Assembly (NCBI GenBank): GCA_001783275.1
Contig: MFRH01000007.1
Location: 1-32,158, forward strand
Direction of reading: 5' to 3'
DNA length: 32,158 nt
DNA from: Candidatus Margulisbacteria bacterium GWF2_35_9
GTDB lineage: Bacteria; Margulisbacteria; Riflemargulisbacteria; GWF2-35-9
How positions within the stretch are numbered: the first letter of the stretch is position 1; the number at the start of each line of letters is the position of its first letter. Shown piece after piece: positions 24,296 to 31,711 of this stretch. The position numbers were made by a program, and so were the translations under genes. A model generated the notes under the pieces. The model made no database searches. It was not told the DNA's origin and worked only from the letters and a program-made list of their open reading frames with translations.

Positions 24296-24876
24296 TCCAC
24301 CTGACAAAAAAAATTAGGTTAAGAATCTCCTATCCAATTTGGCTGGAGATCGAGCGTAAGCCACAATTAGAATTATACCTGCCCAAGAAACAAAATAATA
24401 TAATAATACCCTTAACACCAGAAGGTTATCGTCTCAGAGTTTATAATTCTGAAGACGAAGAGCCGCTAAGAAGACTGTTAAATCGGGCGGGTTTTTCGTT
24501 TAGTCCTATTAAAATCAAACAAGCCATATCAATTTGCTTACCGAATGGGTGTTTTGTCGTTGAATACGAACAGACAAAGCAGCTTGTGGCAACTATGATG
24601 GCACGCCATCTAGCATCTCAGCTTCATCCGTTTGGTGGTCGAATTGACTGGCTGGCAACTGACCCCGAACATCGAAAACTTGGTCTTGCTAATATCTGCG
24701 CAAGGAGTGCCACTCAAAGACTTATTCAGGCGGGTTATGAAAATATCTGGGTTACTACAGATGATCATCGCATCGGTGCGCTTAAAATATTTCTTTCTAT
24801 TGGATTTCAACCAGCATTGTCGGACGCCTTGAGTAAAAGATGGAAAAACATTTTCGAAAAATTACATATACCTTAA
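24289..24876 (+). CDS. GNAT-family N-acetyltransferase
   Basis: A 195-aa protein. The first 45 residues are unassigned. Next comes a GNAT domain with YRLRVYNSEDEEPLRRLLNRAG, the strand DWLATDPEHRKLGLANICARSA (the acetyl-CoA loop around HRKLGLA) and the C-terminal ENIWVTTDDHRIGALKIFLSIGFQP. The last segment, with Asn/Asp-rich donor positions and the 'A...F...GF.P' ending, is typical of GNATs. It differs in type from the RimJ-like gene at 18388. Substrate unknown; an amino sugar made by one of the aminotransferases is likely from context. Confidence 0.75.
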   Translation: MLVHLTKKIRLRISYPIWLEIERKPQLELYLPKKQNNIIIPLTPEGYRLRVYNSEDEEPLRRLLNRAGFSFSPIKIKQAISICLPNGCFVVEYEQTKQLVATMMARHLASQLHPFGGRIDWLATDPEHRKLGLANICARSATQRLIQAGYENIWVTTDDHRIGALKIFLSIGFQPALSDALSKRWKNIFEKLHIP

Positions 24877-24901
24877 AACAACCATTTAACTGATAGAAAA
24901 A

Positions 24902-26233
24902 ATGAAATATGAAGACAATCAAGAGACTAATGTATGCATTTTGGGTTTAGGATATGTAGGATTGACCTTGGCTACAATTTTCGCTGATGTCGGGATTAAA
25001 GTAACCGGGATCGACCGAGACGAAATCCTCATCAATAATTTGAATGTTGGCAAACCTCCTTTTTTTGAAAAAGGCTTGGTTGAAATGCTTTCTGCAAATG
25101 CTCATTTACCATTTCCTCCAACATATTTAGTTGGCCTGAAAGAACCATGTGCGACCATTTATATCATCACCGTCGGCACTCCGATCATGCGGCCATCACT
25201 GGAGCCTAATCTTGACTATGTGCGCAACGCAACCAAGGAAGTAGCAGCAGTCCTACGCGCCGGTGACCTTGTGATACTCCGCTCCACAGTTCCTATAGGC
25301 GTGACCCGAAATGTTGTACTACCAGCGCTCGAGTCTATAAGCGGTCTCGTTGCGGGAAAGGGCTTTGACCTAGCTTTCTGCCCGGAAAGAACCATTGAGG
25401 GGAAAGCACTTACGGAACTGCGTGAACTCCCGCAAATAGTAGGCGGTTATAACAAAAGTAGTACTGAACGGGCAGCAAATCTGTTTCGCAATACAACGCA
25501 AACAGTTATCGATGTGGGTTCAATCGAAGCATCAGAGATGCTGAAAATCCTTGATAATACTTATCGGGACTTGATGTTCGCCTACTCAAATCAAATGGCT
25601 CTTTTGTGCGCAAACCTTGGTCTTGATATGACACCCATCGTCCGGGCTGCAAACCAAGGCTATAACCGAAACAGAATTCCAGTCCCGAGTCCTGGAGTTG
25701 GAGGTGCCTGCCTTTCCAAGGACCCATACATATTGGCCAGCGTATGTCGGCAAGCAGGAATTGACCCGGAGTTATTTATCTTAGGCCGTCAAATCAACGA
25801 ATTTATGCCACTTCACGCGGTGCAAAAGGTGGAAGTCGAATTAGAGAAACTGGGAAAGCCGCTGAAGGATTCAACCATTCTGGTTCTTGGATTCGCTTTC
25901 AAAGGCCAACCGGAGACTTCGGATATGCGTGACTCCCCAACAATTGACTTAGTCAATTATCTGAAGCAGAAAGGTTCTCGTGTAATTGCTCATGATCCGC
26001 TTGTGTCTCGTGAAGAAATTAAAGCCCTTGGGGTTGAAGTAACGACGATTGAAAATGGCTTCGCCCATGCTGATGCGGTCATCATTATGCTAAACCACAC
26101 GGTCTATCAGGATTTAGATATGCATTATCTGATAGAAAAAGCTAAAAAGCCGTTAGTGCTGATGGACGGTTGGCATCTTTATAGCAAAACCGACATGGAC
26201 AGATTATCTGGGCTTGTTTATAGAAGCATTTAA
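24902..26233 (+). CDS. Nucleotide-sugar 6-dehydrogenase (UDP-HexNAc dehydrogenase family)
   Basis: A 443-aa NAD-dependent UDP-sugar 6-dehydrogenase that oxidises a 6-hydroxyl to the uronic acid in two steps. Domains in order: an N-terminal Rossmann fold (ILGLGYVGL, 13-21), a central dimerisation helix region with EMLKILDNTYRD, the catalytic cysteine C270 in GVGGACLSKDPY, and a C-terminal UDP-binding domain (LGFAFKGQPETSDMRDSP). The CPERT...LPQIVGG segment fits the WecC/WbpA/TviB group more than UDP-glucose dehydrogenase. GC content is higher than in the Pse block. The product is probably a UDP-HexNAc-uronic acid; gluco or manno configuration cannot be decided. Confidence 0.88.
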   Translation: MKYEDNQETNVCILGLGYVGLTLATIFADVGIKVTGIDRDEILINNLNVGKPPFFEKGLVEMLSANAHLPFPPTYLVGLKEPCATIYIITVGTPIMRPSLEPNLDYVRNATKEVAAVLRAGDLVILRSTVPIGVTRNVVLPALESISGLVAGKGFDLAFCPERTIEGKALTELRELPQIVGGYNKSSTERAANLFRNTTQTVIDVGSIEASEMLKILDNTYRDLMFAYSNQMALLCANLGLDMTPIVRAANQGYNRNRIPVPSPGVGGACLSKDPYILASVCRQAGIDPELFILGRQINEFMPLHAVQKVEVELEKLGKPLKDSTILVLGFAFKGQPETSDMRDSPTIDLVNYLKQKGSRVIAHDPLVSREEIKALGVEVTTIENGFAHADAVIIMLNHTVYQDLDMHYLIEKAKKPLVLMDGWHLYSKTDMDRLSGLVYRSI

Positions 26234-26249
26234 AACCAAAAGATCTACA

Positions 26250-27221
26250 ATGAAAGAAAAAGTATTGATTACAGGTGGCAATGGATTTCTTGGTGCTGCA
26301 TTGGCGATTGGCCTTGTACATCGAGGGTATCAGGTCAGAGTGTTTGATAATAACTCCCGTGGCCATCCTAGGCGTCTTGAAAGTGTTCACTATGATATTG
26401 AGTTTGTGGAAGGCGATATTCGGGACCAGGAGGCAGTTTATCGTGCGACATCTGGGATGGACTGGGTTTTTCACTTGGCCTTCGTGAATGGCACTCGTCA
26501 TTTTTATGAGCAACCAGGATTGGTTCTGGATGTCGGTGTGCGAGGAGCGCTAACTACCATGGATGCGGTTAAGAAGTATGGTATTCAGCGATATATCGTG
26601 GCGTCATCATCCGAGGTGTACCAAGAGCCATCCCACGTGCCGACAAAGGAAAACGAGCGCATTATTATCCCTGATGTCAGCAATCCACGTTTTTCTTACA
26701 GTGGTGGAAAGATCATAACCGAGTTACTAACCCTTCATTATCTCACGGAAAAAGACGCCAAACGAATTATTTTTAGGCCTCATAATGTCTATGGCCCCGA
26801 TATGGGCTGGGAGCACGTGGTACCGGAGTTCATGCGCCGCGTGCGTGAGGGGCTTCATCAAGCGGTTGATGGTCGCTTGAAGTTCCCTATACAGGGCTCC
26901 GGAAAGGAGACTCGGGCATTTTGTTATATCGATGATGCGGTTGAAGGAATCATCATTGCTGCTGAGGGAGGTGATGATGCGAATATCTATCACTTGGGCG
27001 TGGATGAGGAGGTTGAGATCACCGATGTCGCAGAGCGGATCGGACGAATCGCCGGTGTTAAGCTTGATCTTGTGACGCAAGAATTACTGTCTGGTGGCAC
27101 GTCTCGTCGCAGTCCCGACATCACCAAACTTCGCTCGTTAGGCTACCAGCCTAAGGTGAGCCTCGACGAAGGGCTTCGCCATTGCTGGGCATGGTACGCA
27201 AAGGCACCCTTAAATATTTAA
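26250..27221 (+). CDS. NAD-dependent epimerase/dehydratase (extended SDR)
   Basis: A 323-aa extended SDR with GGNGFLG (9-15), the catalytic Y150xxxK154 in FSYSGGK, SSSEVYQEP, and RPHNVYGPDMGWEHVVPEFM. It is likely to epimerise or dehydrate a UDP-sugar, for example at C4 of the uronic acid made by the upstream dehydrogenase. It is followed by an aminotransferase, so a 4-keto intermediate is also possible. ATG 26250 is chosen because the Rossmann strand begins directly after it and it lies 16 bases beyond the preceding stop; an upstream ATG at 26214 would overlap the dehydrogenase gene. This is one of the most GC-rich genes in the window. Confidence 0.85.
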   Translation: MKEKVLITGGNGFLGAALAIGLVHRGYQVRVFDNNSRGHPRRLESVHYDIEFVEGDIRDQEAVYRATSGMDWVFHLAFVNGTRHFYEQPGLVLDVGVRGALTTMDAVKKYGIQRYIVASSSEVYQEPSHVPTKENERIIIPDVSNPRFSYSGGKIITELLTLHYLTEKDAKRIIFRPHNVYGPDMGWEHVVPEFMRRVREGLHQAVDGRLKFPIQGSGKETRAFCYIDDAVEGIIIAAEGGDDANIYHLGVDEEVEITDVAERIGRIAGVKLDLVTQELLSGGTSRRSPDITKLRSLGYQPKVSLDEGLRHCWAWYAKAPLNI

Positions 27222-27232
27222 GTAAAGAAATT

Positions 27233-28348
27233 ATGCTGAACAAAATACCTGTTGCAACAGCCGTTTTTACGGATGCCGAAGCCGAAGCAGTTTATCAAGT
27301 GGTAAAGTCCGGATGGATCACCATGGGCTCAAAAGTGGCTGAATTTGAGCATGCTTTTGCTGAGTACGTCGGCGCTCGAAACGCTATAGCTATGTTCAAT
27401 GGAACTGTCACATTGCATTCTACACTCGCTGCACTCGGTATCGGACCTGGTGACGAGGTGGTAGTACCAACTCTGACTTATATCTCCACAGCAAATGTTG
27501 TACTTTATCAGGGTGCAAATCTGAGACTTTGCGAATGTGATCCAACTACGTATAATGTACGGGTTGAAGATCTTGATAAAATTGTAACAGAAAGAACTAA
27601 AGCAATTATCACAGTGGATATGAATGGTTTACCCATTGATTACGATCCGATTGTGCAATTCGCCGCAGAACGTGGTATTGCCTTAATTGCTGATAGTGCA
27701 GAGAGCCTTGGCGCAATTTATCGTGGTAAACAAGTTGGTACCCAGGCCATGGTTCATTCATTCAGTTTTTTCGGCAATAAGAATATAACGACCGGTGAAG
27801 GTGGCATGATTACAACAAATAACGATCAATTGGCAAAAGAGCTACGAATCCTGCGCAATCAAGGTCAGGAGGGCCGCTATAACCATACTCATTTAGGTTA
27901 TAATTATCGTATGACGGAAATGCAGGCAGCTATCGGTCTCGTTCAACTGGCAAGCTTGGAAACGCGACTTACCGGAAAGCGACTAGTAGCTATGAAATAT
28001 AATAGGTTTTTTTCAGATTCAAATCTTTTATCCCTGCCGAAAATACCCCCATACGTTGATAATCATGCTTGGTATATGTATGCGCCGGAATTTCATCCTT
28101 CGGTCAATCGAGATGCGGTTGTACGTGACTTAGAATTGTTGGGCATTGAGACCCGTTTGAGTTTCCCACCCGTGCATATTCAGCCCTATTATGTTGAGCG
28201 CTTCGGCTATCGTCGGAATGATTTTCCGGTTAGTATCGAGGCTTGGAATCATTTAATCAACTTACCGATTAGCCCAAATCTCACAGATGATGAGATTAAT
28301 CGGGTGGGAAGTGCCACACTTCATTCCGCCGCTGCGAATGTGCATTAA
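27233..28348 (+). CDS. DegT/DnrJ/EryC1/StrS aminotransferase (perosamine-synthase-like)
   Basis: A 371-aa PLP aminotransferase. K183 in SFFGNKNITTGEGG forms the Schiff base; this 'FGNK.ITTGEGG' version is typical of the perosamine synthase (RfbE/Per) side of the family. D154 (LIADSAESLG) contacts the ring. YNYRMTEMQAAIG and the C-terminal HAWYMY are also kept. ATG 27233 was chosen because the mature fold starts here (KIPVATAVF); the in-frame ATG at 27182 lies within the epimerase gene. It presumably aminates a keto sugar made by the two genes before it. A 108-base AT-rich gap follows. Confidence 0.88.
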   Translation: MLNKIPVATAVFTDAEAEAVYQVVKSGWITMGSKVAEFEHAFAEYVGARNAIAMFNGTVTLHSTLAALGIGPGDEVVVPTLTYISTANVVLYQGANLRLCECDPTTYNVRVEDLDKIVTERTKAIITVDMNGLPIDYDPIVQFAAERGIALIADSAESLGAIYRGKQVGTQAMVHSFSFFGNKNITTGEGGMITTNNDQLAKELRILRNQGQEGRYNHTHLGYNYRMTEMQAAIGLVQLASLETRLTGKRLVAMKYNRFFSDSNLLSLPKIPPYVDNHAWYMYAPEFHPSVNRDAVVRDLELLGIETRLSFPPVHIQPYYVERFGYRRNDFPVSIEAWNHLINLPISPNLTDDEINRVGSATLHSAAANVH

Positions 28349-28456
28349 ATATACGAAGTATCTATCTTCTTTCCGAATAACAATTATATACCTAACAAGC
28401 ATTCTCATAACATCTTTAATCATTGTCAGCGAACAATTGTTTGTATCAAATCCCTT
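28349..28456 (+). other. 108-base AT-rich intergenic gap
   Basis: Lies between an aminotransferase and the Nudix gene. It contains a palindrome AACAATTGTT (28432-28441). A promoter-like TTGTCA-N17-TCAAAT (28423-28451) would place transcription start at the Nudix ATG and leave no leader, so I do not call it. No hairpin followed by a T run was seen. Confidence 0.4.
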
Positions 28457-28972
28457 ATGTTTATAGATAAAGATCAATACAACCAGATAATCCGAATTTT
28501 TCCGCGCATTTGTTCAGATATATGGATTCTGAATGAAGCCGGGAAGACTCTCTTGATGTTCAATGCGAACCAGCCCTTCAAGGGGCAGTGGTGGTTCCCG
28601 GGTGGTCGTGTTCATTTCGGGGAATCACGGTTACAAGCGGCATATCGAAAGCTTAAAGAGGAATGTGATTTGCGCGTGGCATCGGAGTTGGTCGAGTTGG
28701 GAACCTTCGATTTGTTTGTCTCGACAGCAGAAATGAAATACCATGATGTGACCACTTTATTTAAGTTCGTCATTCCAACCAATACAATTATTAAAACAGA
28801 TAGCCAAGCTTTGGATCACGGCTGGTTCACTCAATCAGAATGCGCTCATCTAGACTTGAATCCATATGTAATCCGAAACATAAACACAGCGTGTTCGTTA
28901 GGCGAAAAGCCAGCGGCCTTAAATTCAACATTGCCATTGGCTATGTCGGCTTTGAACTCGGAAAAGAAGTAG
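28457..28972 (+). CDS. Nudix hydrolase (GDP-mannose mannosyl hydrolase-like)
   Basis: A 171-aa Nudix protein. The box starts at GRVHFGE and continues to YRKLKEECDL. Compared with GX5EX7REUXEEXGU, the first Glu and the catalytic EE are present, while RE has become RK and the later Gly has become Asp. FKGQWWFPGGRVHFGE resembles the Gmm/NudD-type enzymes found in polysaccharide clusters, which hydrolyse GDP-sugars, but the substrate here is not certain. The domain ends near LNPYVIRNI (about residue 140); the last 30 residues are not Nudix-like and overlap another open frame. It is preceded by the longest noncoding gap of the window. Confidence 0.8.
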   Translation: MFIDKDQYNQIIRIFPRICSDIWILNEAGKTLLMFNANQPFKGQWWFPGGRVHFGESRLQAAYRKLKEECDLRVASELVELGTFDLFVSTAEMKYHDVTTLFKFVIPTNTIIKTDSQALDHGWFTQSECAHLDLNPYVIRNINTACSLGEKPAALNSTLPLAMSALNSEKK

Positions 28973-29065
28973 CCGTTGGCTATGGCATTGGCTCAACATC
29001 CGAACGAACAGTGCCCTTTCTCTTTGAAAAACAGTCCATCAATATTGATGCAAATCGCTAATACT

Positions 29066-30319
29066 ATGGATACAACATCACAGTTTTCGTGCCACAATCT
29101 TCGAATACTTTTTGTAGGCCAATATCCACCACCTTTTGGCGGAATAGCCACTCACTTGGTGTCATTAATTCCAAGTTTAGTTGACCATAGTGCGAGTGAC
29201 ATTGCCGTGATTTCATTTGACAAGGGAAATAGGCTGGAACTGGTCAATGAGATACCAATTTACCGGTTTGATTTAAAGAAAAACTTCAGGATTCTTGCAA
29301 ATCCAAAACAATGGTTATTGATTGCACGTGTTGTTAAGGATCTTGGTTACCGTGGAATCGGATTTTCACGGCTAATTAAAGAGATGATCGCTACGATATT
29401 GGTAAACGAAATTGCAAAAAAACATAAGAGTAATGTGGTGAGTATTTACCACAGTACTAACTTGATGGTGCTGCCGTTAAGTAATTTATGGAGGAATAAA
29501 CGAAGTATTGTTCTCACGGTTTTCGGAGAAGTTTACGGTTCTTCATCGTTTATGAATCGAAATCGCAGTATCATTGGTAAAGTTATTTCGGTTCCTCAAG
29601 CTGTCGTCGCTACTAGCTATCATTGTGCAAGCAGTTTCTCTAACCTTGGTATAAATCGGACAATAGAGCCGGTATATTATGGGGTTGATCTCGGTAACGT
29701 TACTTCGCCTGAAGACCGCCAGCGTTTCAGAGAAGAGAATAATATTAAACCAGATGAGGTTGTCCTCTTATTTATGGGACGTTTTCTGGTCGAAATGGGT
29801 TTGGATGTTATTCTATCCTCAGCGAAAACACTATTTGAGAAGAGTACCAATTTGCGCCTACTTCTTGCAGGTGCGAAAGGTGATTTGTCAGAGCAAGCTA
29901 CAGCACTTGCGAACAAATTTCCAGAAAAAATTATCGTGATGCAGGATGTGTCTTTCGCCAAACAGCGCTTTTTATATAGTGCAGCAGATGTTTTAGTTGC
30001 TCCTTCATTTGATCAGCGAGCTTGCATGGGAATTGCTATTAAGGAAGCTATGGCTGCGAGATTACCAGTGATTGGCGGTGCGGGTGGAGGCGTACCGGAA
30101 GCAATTGTGGATGGAGAAAATGGATTTTTAATACCTTTGGATTCAACCGGCACTGTTGACCGTAAGCTTTTTATCGATTCTATATTGCGCTTAGTAGCAG
30201 ATTCAGAGCTTAGACTAAAAATGGGAAAAGCGGGTCGGGCCAGAGTAGAAAACCTCTTTAGTGTAAAACGAACAAACTTGCGTATGTCAGAGATATTCAT
30301 GAATGCCTTACCGCGTTAA
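29066..30319 (+). CDS. GT4-family glycosyltransferase
   Basis: A 417-aa GT-B glycosyltransferase of the GT4 type. The N-terminal domain begins LRILFVGQYPPPFGGIATHL, with the usual glycine-rich acceptor loop. The C-terminal domain has LLFMGRFLVEMGLDVIL, LRLLLAGAKGD, YSAADVLVAPSF and KEAMAARLPVIGGAGGGVPE. The EX7E motif is incomplete: the second Glu (KEAMA) is present but the position eight before it is Ala. Start is uncertain: ATG 29066 gives a clean N-terminus, while in-frame TTG 28976, ATG 28982 and ATG 29048 would add up to 30 residues without family character. The 3' end overlaps the next gene by 17 bases. Confidence 0.87.
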   Translation: MDTTSQFSCHNLRILFVGQYPPPFGGIATHLVSLIPSLVDHSASDIAVISFDKGNRLELVNEIPIYRFDLKKNFRILANPKQWLLIARVVKDLGYRGIGFSRLIKEMIATILVNEIAKKHKSNVVSIYHSTNLMVLPLSNLWRNKRSIVLTVFGEVYGSSSFMNRNRSIIGKVISVPQAVVATSYHCASSFSNLGINRTIEPVYYGVDLGNVTSPEDRQRFREENNIKPDEVVLLFMGRFLVEMGLDVILSSAKTLFEKSTNLRLLLAGAKGDLSEQATALANKFPEKIIVMQDVSFAKQRFLYSAADVLVAPSFDQRACMGIAIKEAMAARLPVIGGAGGGVPEAIVDGENGFLIPLDSTGTVDRKLFIDSILRLVADSELRLKMGKAGRARVENLFSVKRTNLRMSEIFMNALPR

Positions 30320-31607
30320 TATAGAGCTGTTTCAAATGTTAAAACGACACATTTCACTTTTCTACGGATCCATCAGTGTTAAAAGAGGATTACATGCTCT
30401 ATGGTGTTGGAGTGCAGGCTTGTTTGAAACGCCCGATAAGAGTCGGGTACGCTTAGCGCAAGCTGTCAATGAGCACTTCAGCGATGGAGCTGTTTTCGCA
30501 TTCGGTAGTGCCCGTTCCAGCTTGGCCGCATGCCTGAAAGCAACCGGGATAGGTCCGGGCGATGAGGTTCTTTTATCAGCCTACACTTGTTTGGCAGTGC
30601 CCATTGGGGTAATAGCATCGGGCGCCAAACCTATTTATATGGATATCAATCCGGACACCCTAAATGTCGAAACGGCCGATGTCATAGCCGCCCTCACCCC
30701 AAAAACTAAAGCTGTCGTGGTGCAACATACATTAGGAAAGCCTGCACCTATTCAACAGATTGTTGCTGCCTTGAAAGGACGGGGAATAGTCGTGATTGAA
30801 GATTGTGCCCTTGCGTTGGGATCCCAAATAAATGGGCTTTATACCGGGACATTTGGTGACGCTGCGATCTTTTCTATGGAGTTATCAAAAACATTGTCAT
30901 CGGGCTGGGGTGGCATTCTCTTGGTTAACAATCCAAAACTGGAGCAGGATGTTAAAATGCTTTATAAAAGCCTTCCAGAGGCAGGCGCACTGTCATCATT
31001 GCGCGATCTCTTGCAGACCGTCATTTCTGCGTGGTGTTCTCAGGCTGTATTTTCTAACTTGCTTGGGAAATACATTATGGCTGCTGGCTTTAAGAGTCAT
31101 GTTTTTCGCAGTTCTACCCCCAAGGCGGAATTCGATGGTCATATCTCACCTCGGTTTATGGTCAAGATGGGAAGAGCACAATTAGCGTTGGCAGTTTTAC
31201 AATGGGAAAACCTTAAACTTATTGCAGCAGACTGTGTTTCCAATGCAAATATTATTAGAGCAACACTTCACCGATTGGATATACCAACACCTGGTGTACC
31301 CAATGCAAATGAAATCGCTGTTGCCCCCCGGGTTTCATTTTTAGTGGCCAACAGGCAGTTTTGCCAAACCTTTTTTAGTGCTAAAGGCATCGAGTTGGGG
31401 CAGTGGTTTAATGGCCCCCTTTCGCCTGTTCCAAGATCACGCTTATTCAATTACTTTCCCGGGAAATATCCGGCTGCAGAGAAGGTGGCTGCACGGGTGG
31501 TTAATCTGCCGTGTCACGGTCGTCTCTCACAGGCAGACCTTGCACATGTGGTTGCTTCTTTGGAAACCTTGGCAAAAAAGCAAAGTAGTAATCTCTATTT
31601 TGATTAA
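30303..31607 (+). CDS. Divergent DegT/DnrJ/EryC1-family aminotransferase
   Basis: A 434-aa PLP aminotransferase with an N-terminal extension of about 45 residues. Family motifs: FGSARSSLAACLKATGIGPGDEVLLSAYTC, D167 in IEDCALALGS, and the Schiff-base lysine K196 in FSMELSKTLSSGWGG, where most members have (I/L)TTGEGG. The C-terminal region carries an insertion and LGQWFNGPLSPV. It thus belongs to a distant branch; aminotransferase chemistry is likely because Lys and Asp are kept. ATG 30303 overlaps the GT4 gene; ATG 30336 is an alternative with no overlap. It is the last gene before an inverted repeat and a plausible promoter. Confidence 0.82.
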   Translation: MPYRVNIELFQMLKRHISLFYGSISVKRGLHALWCWSAGLFETPDKSRVRLAQAVNEHFSDGAVFAFGSARSSLAACLKATGIGPGDEVLLSAYTCLAVPIGVIASGAKPIYMDINPDTLNVETADVIAALTPKTKAVVVQHTLGKPAPIQQIVAALKGRGIVVIEDCALALGSQINGLYTGTFGDAAIFSMELSKTLSSGWGGILLVNNPKLEQDVKMLYKSLPEAGALSSLRDLLQTVISAWCSQAVFSNLLGKYIMAAGFKSHVFRSSTPKAEFDGHISPRFMVKMGRAQLALAVLQWENLKLIAADCVSNANIIRATLHRLDIPTPGVPNANEIAVAPRVSFLVANRQFCQTFFSAKGIELGQWFNGPLSPVPRSRLFNYFPGKYPAAEKVAARVVNLPCHGRLSQADLAHVVASLETLAKKQSSNLYFD

Positions 31608-31632
31608 GCTTGTTTAAATCATGCTTAATCAA
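31600..31632 (+). repeat. Perfect 10-base inverted repeat across the aminotransferase stop codon
   Basis: TTGATTAAGC (31600-31609) and GCTTAATCAA (31623-31632) are perfect reverse complements separated by a 13-base loop; the left arm contains the TAA stop. The stem is AT-rich and is not followed by a T run, so a Rho-independent terminator is weakly supported. It could be a transcript-end hairpin or an operator upstream of the promoter at 31666-31694. Confidence 0.6.
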
Positions 31633-31665
31633 CCAAAAGCCCCTAATTCTTTTGTTTTGAAGCGT

Positions 31666-31694
31666 TTGGCTTGACTACCAAGATAACTTATACT
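31666..31694 (+). promoter_or_regulatory. Possible sigma70-type promoter for the bi-domain oxidoreductase gene
   Basis: TTGGCT (31666-31671), a 17-base spacer and TATACT (31689-31694) match TTGACA/TATAAT at 4/6 and 5/6. Transcription would start near 31700, just upstream of ATG 31712/31718. This is one of few gaps in the window long enough for a promoter. Based on consensus match only. Confidence 0.35.
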
Positions 31695-31711
31695 TCAATT
31701 TACATTATCGG

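Noticed and set aside
26142-27080. Minus-strand open frames of 117 and 123 aa
   Set aside because: Antisense to well-supported dehydrogenase and epimerase genes; no protein-family signal.
28423-28451. TTGTCA-N17-TCAAAT as promoter of the Nudix gene
   Set aside because: Would start transcription at or after the ATG, leaving no leader; the -10 match is poor.
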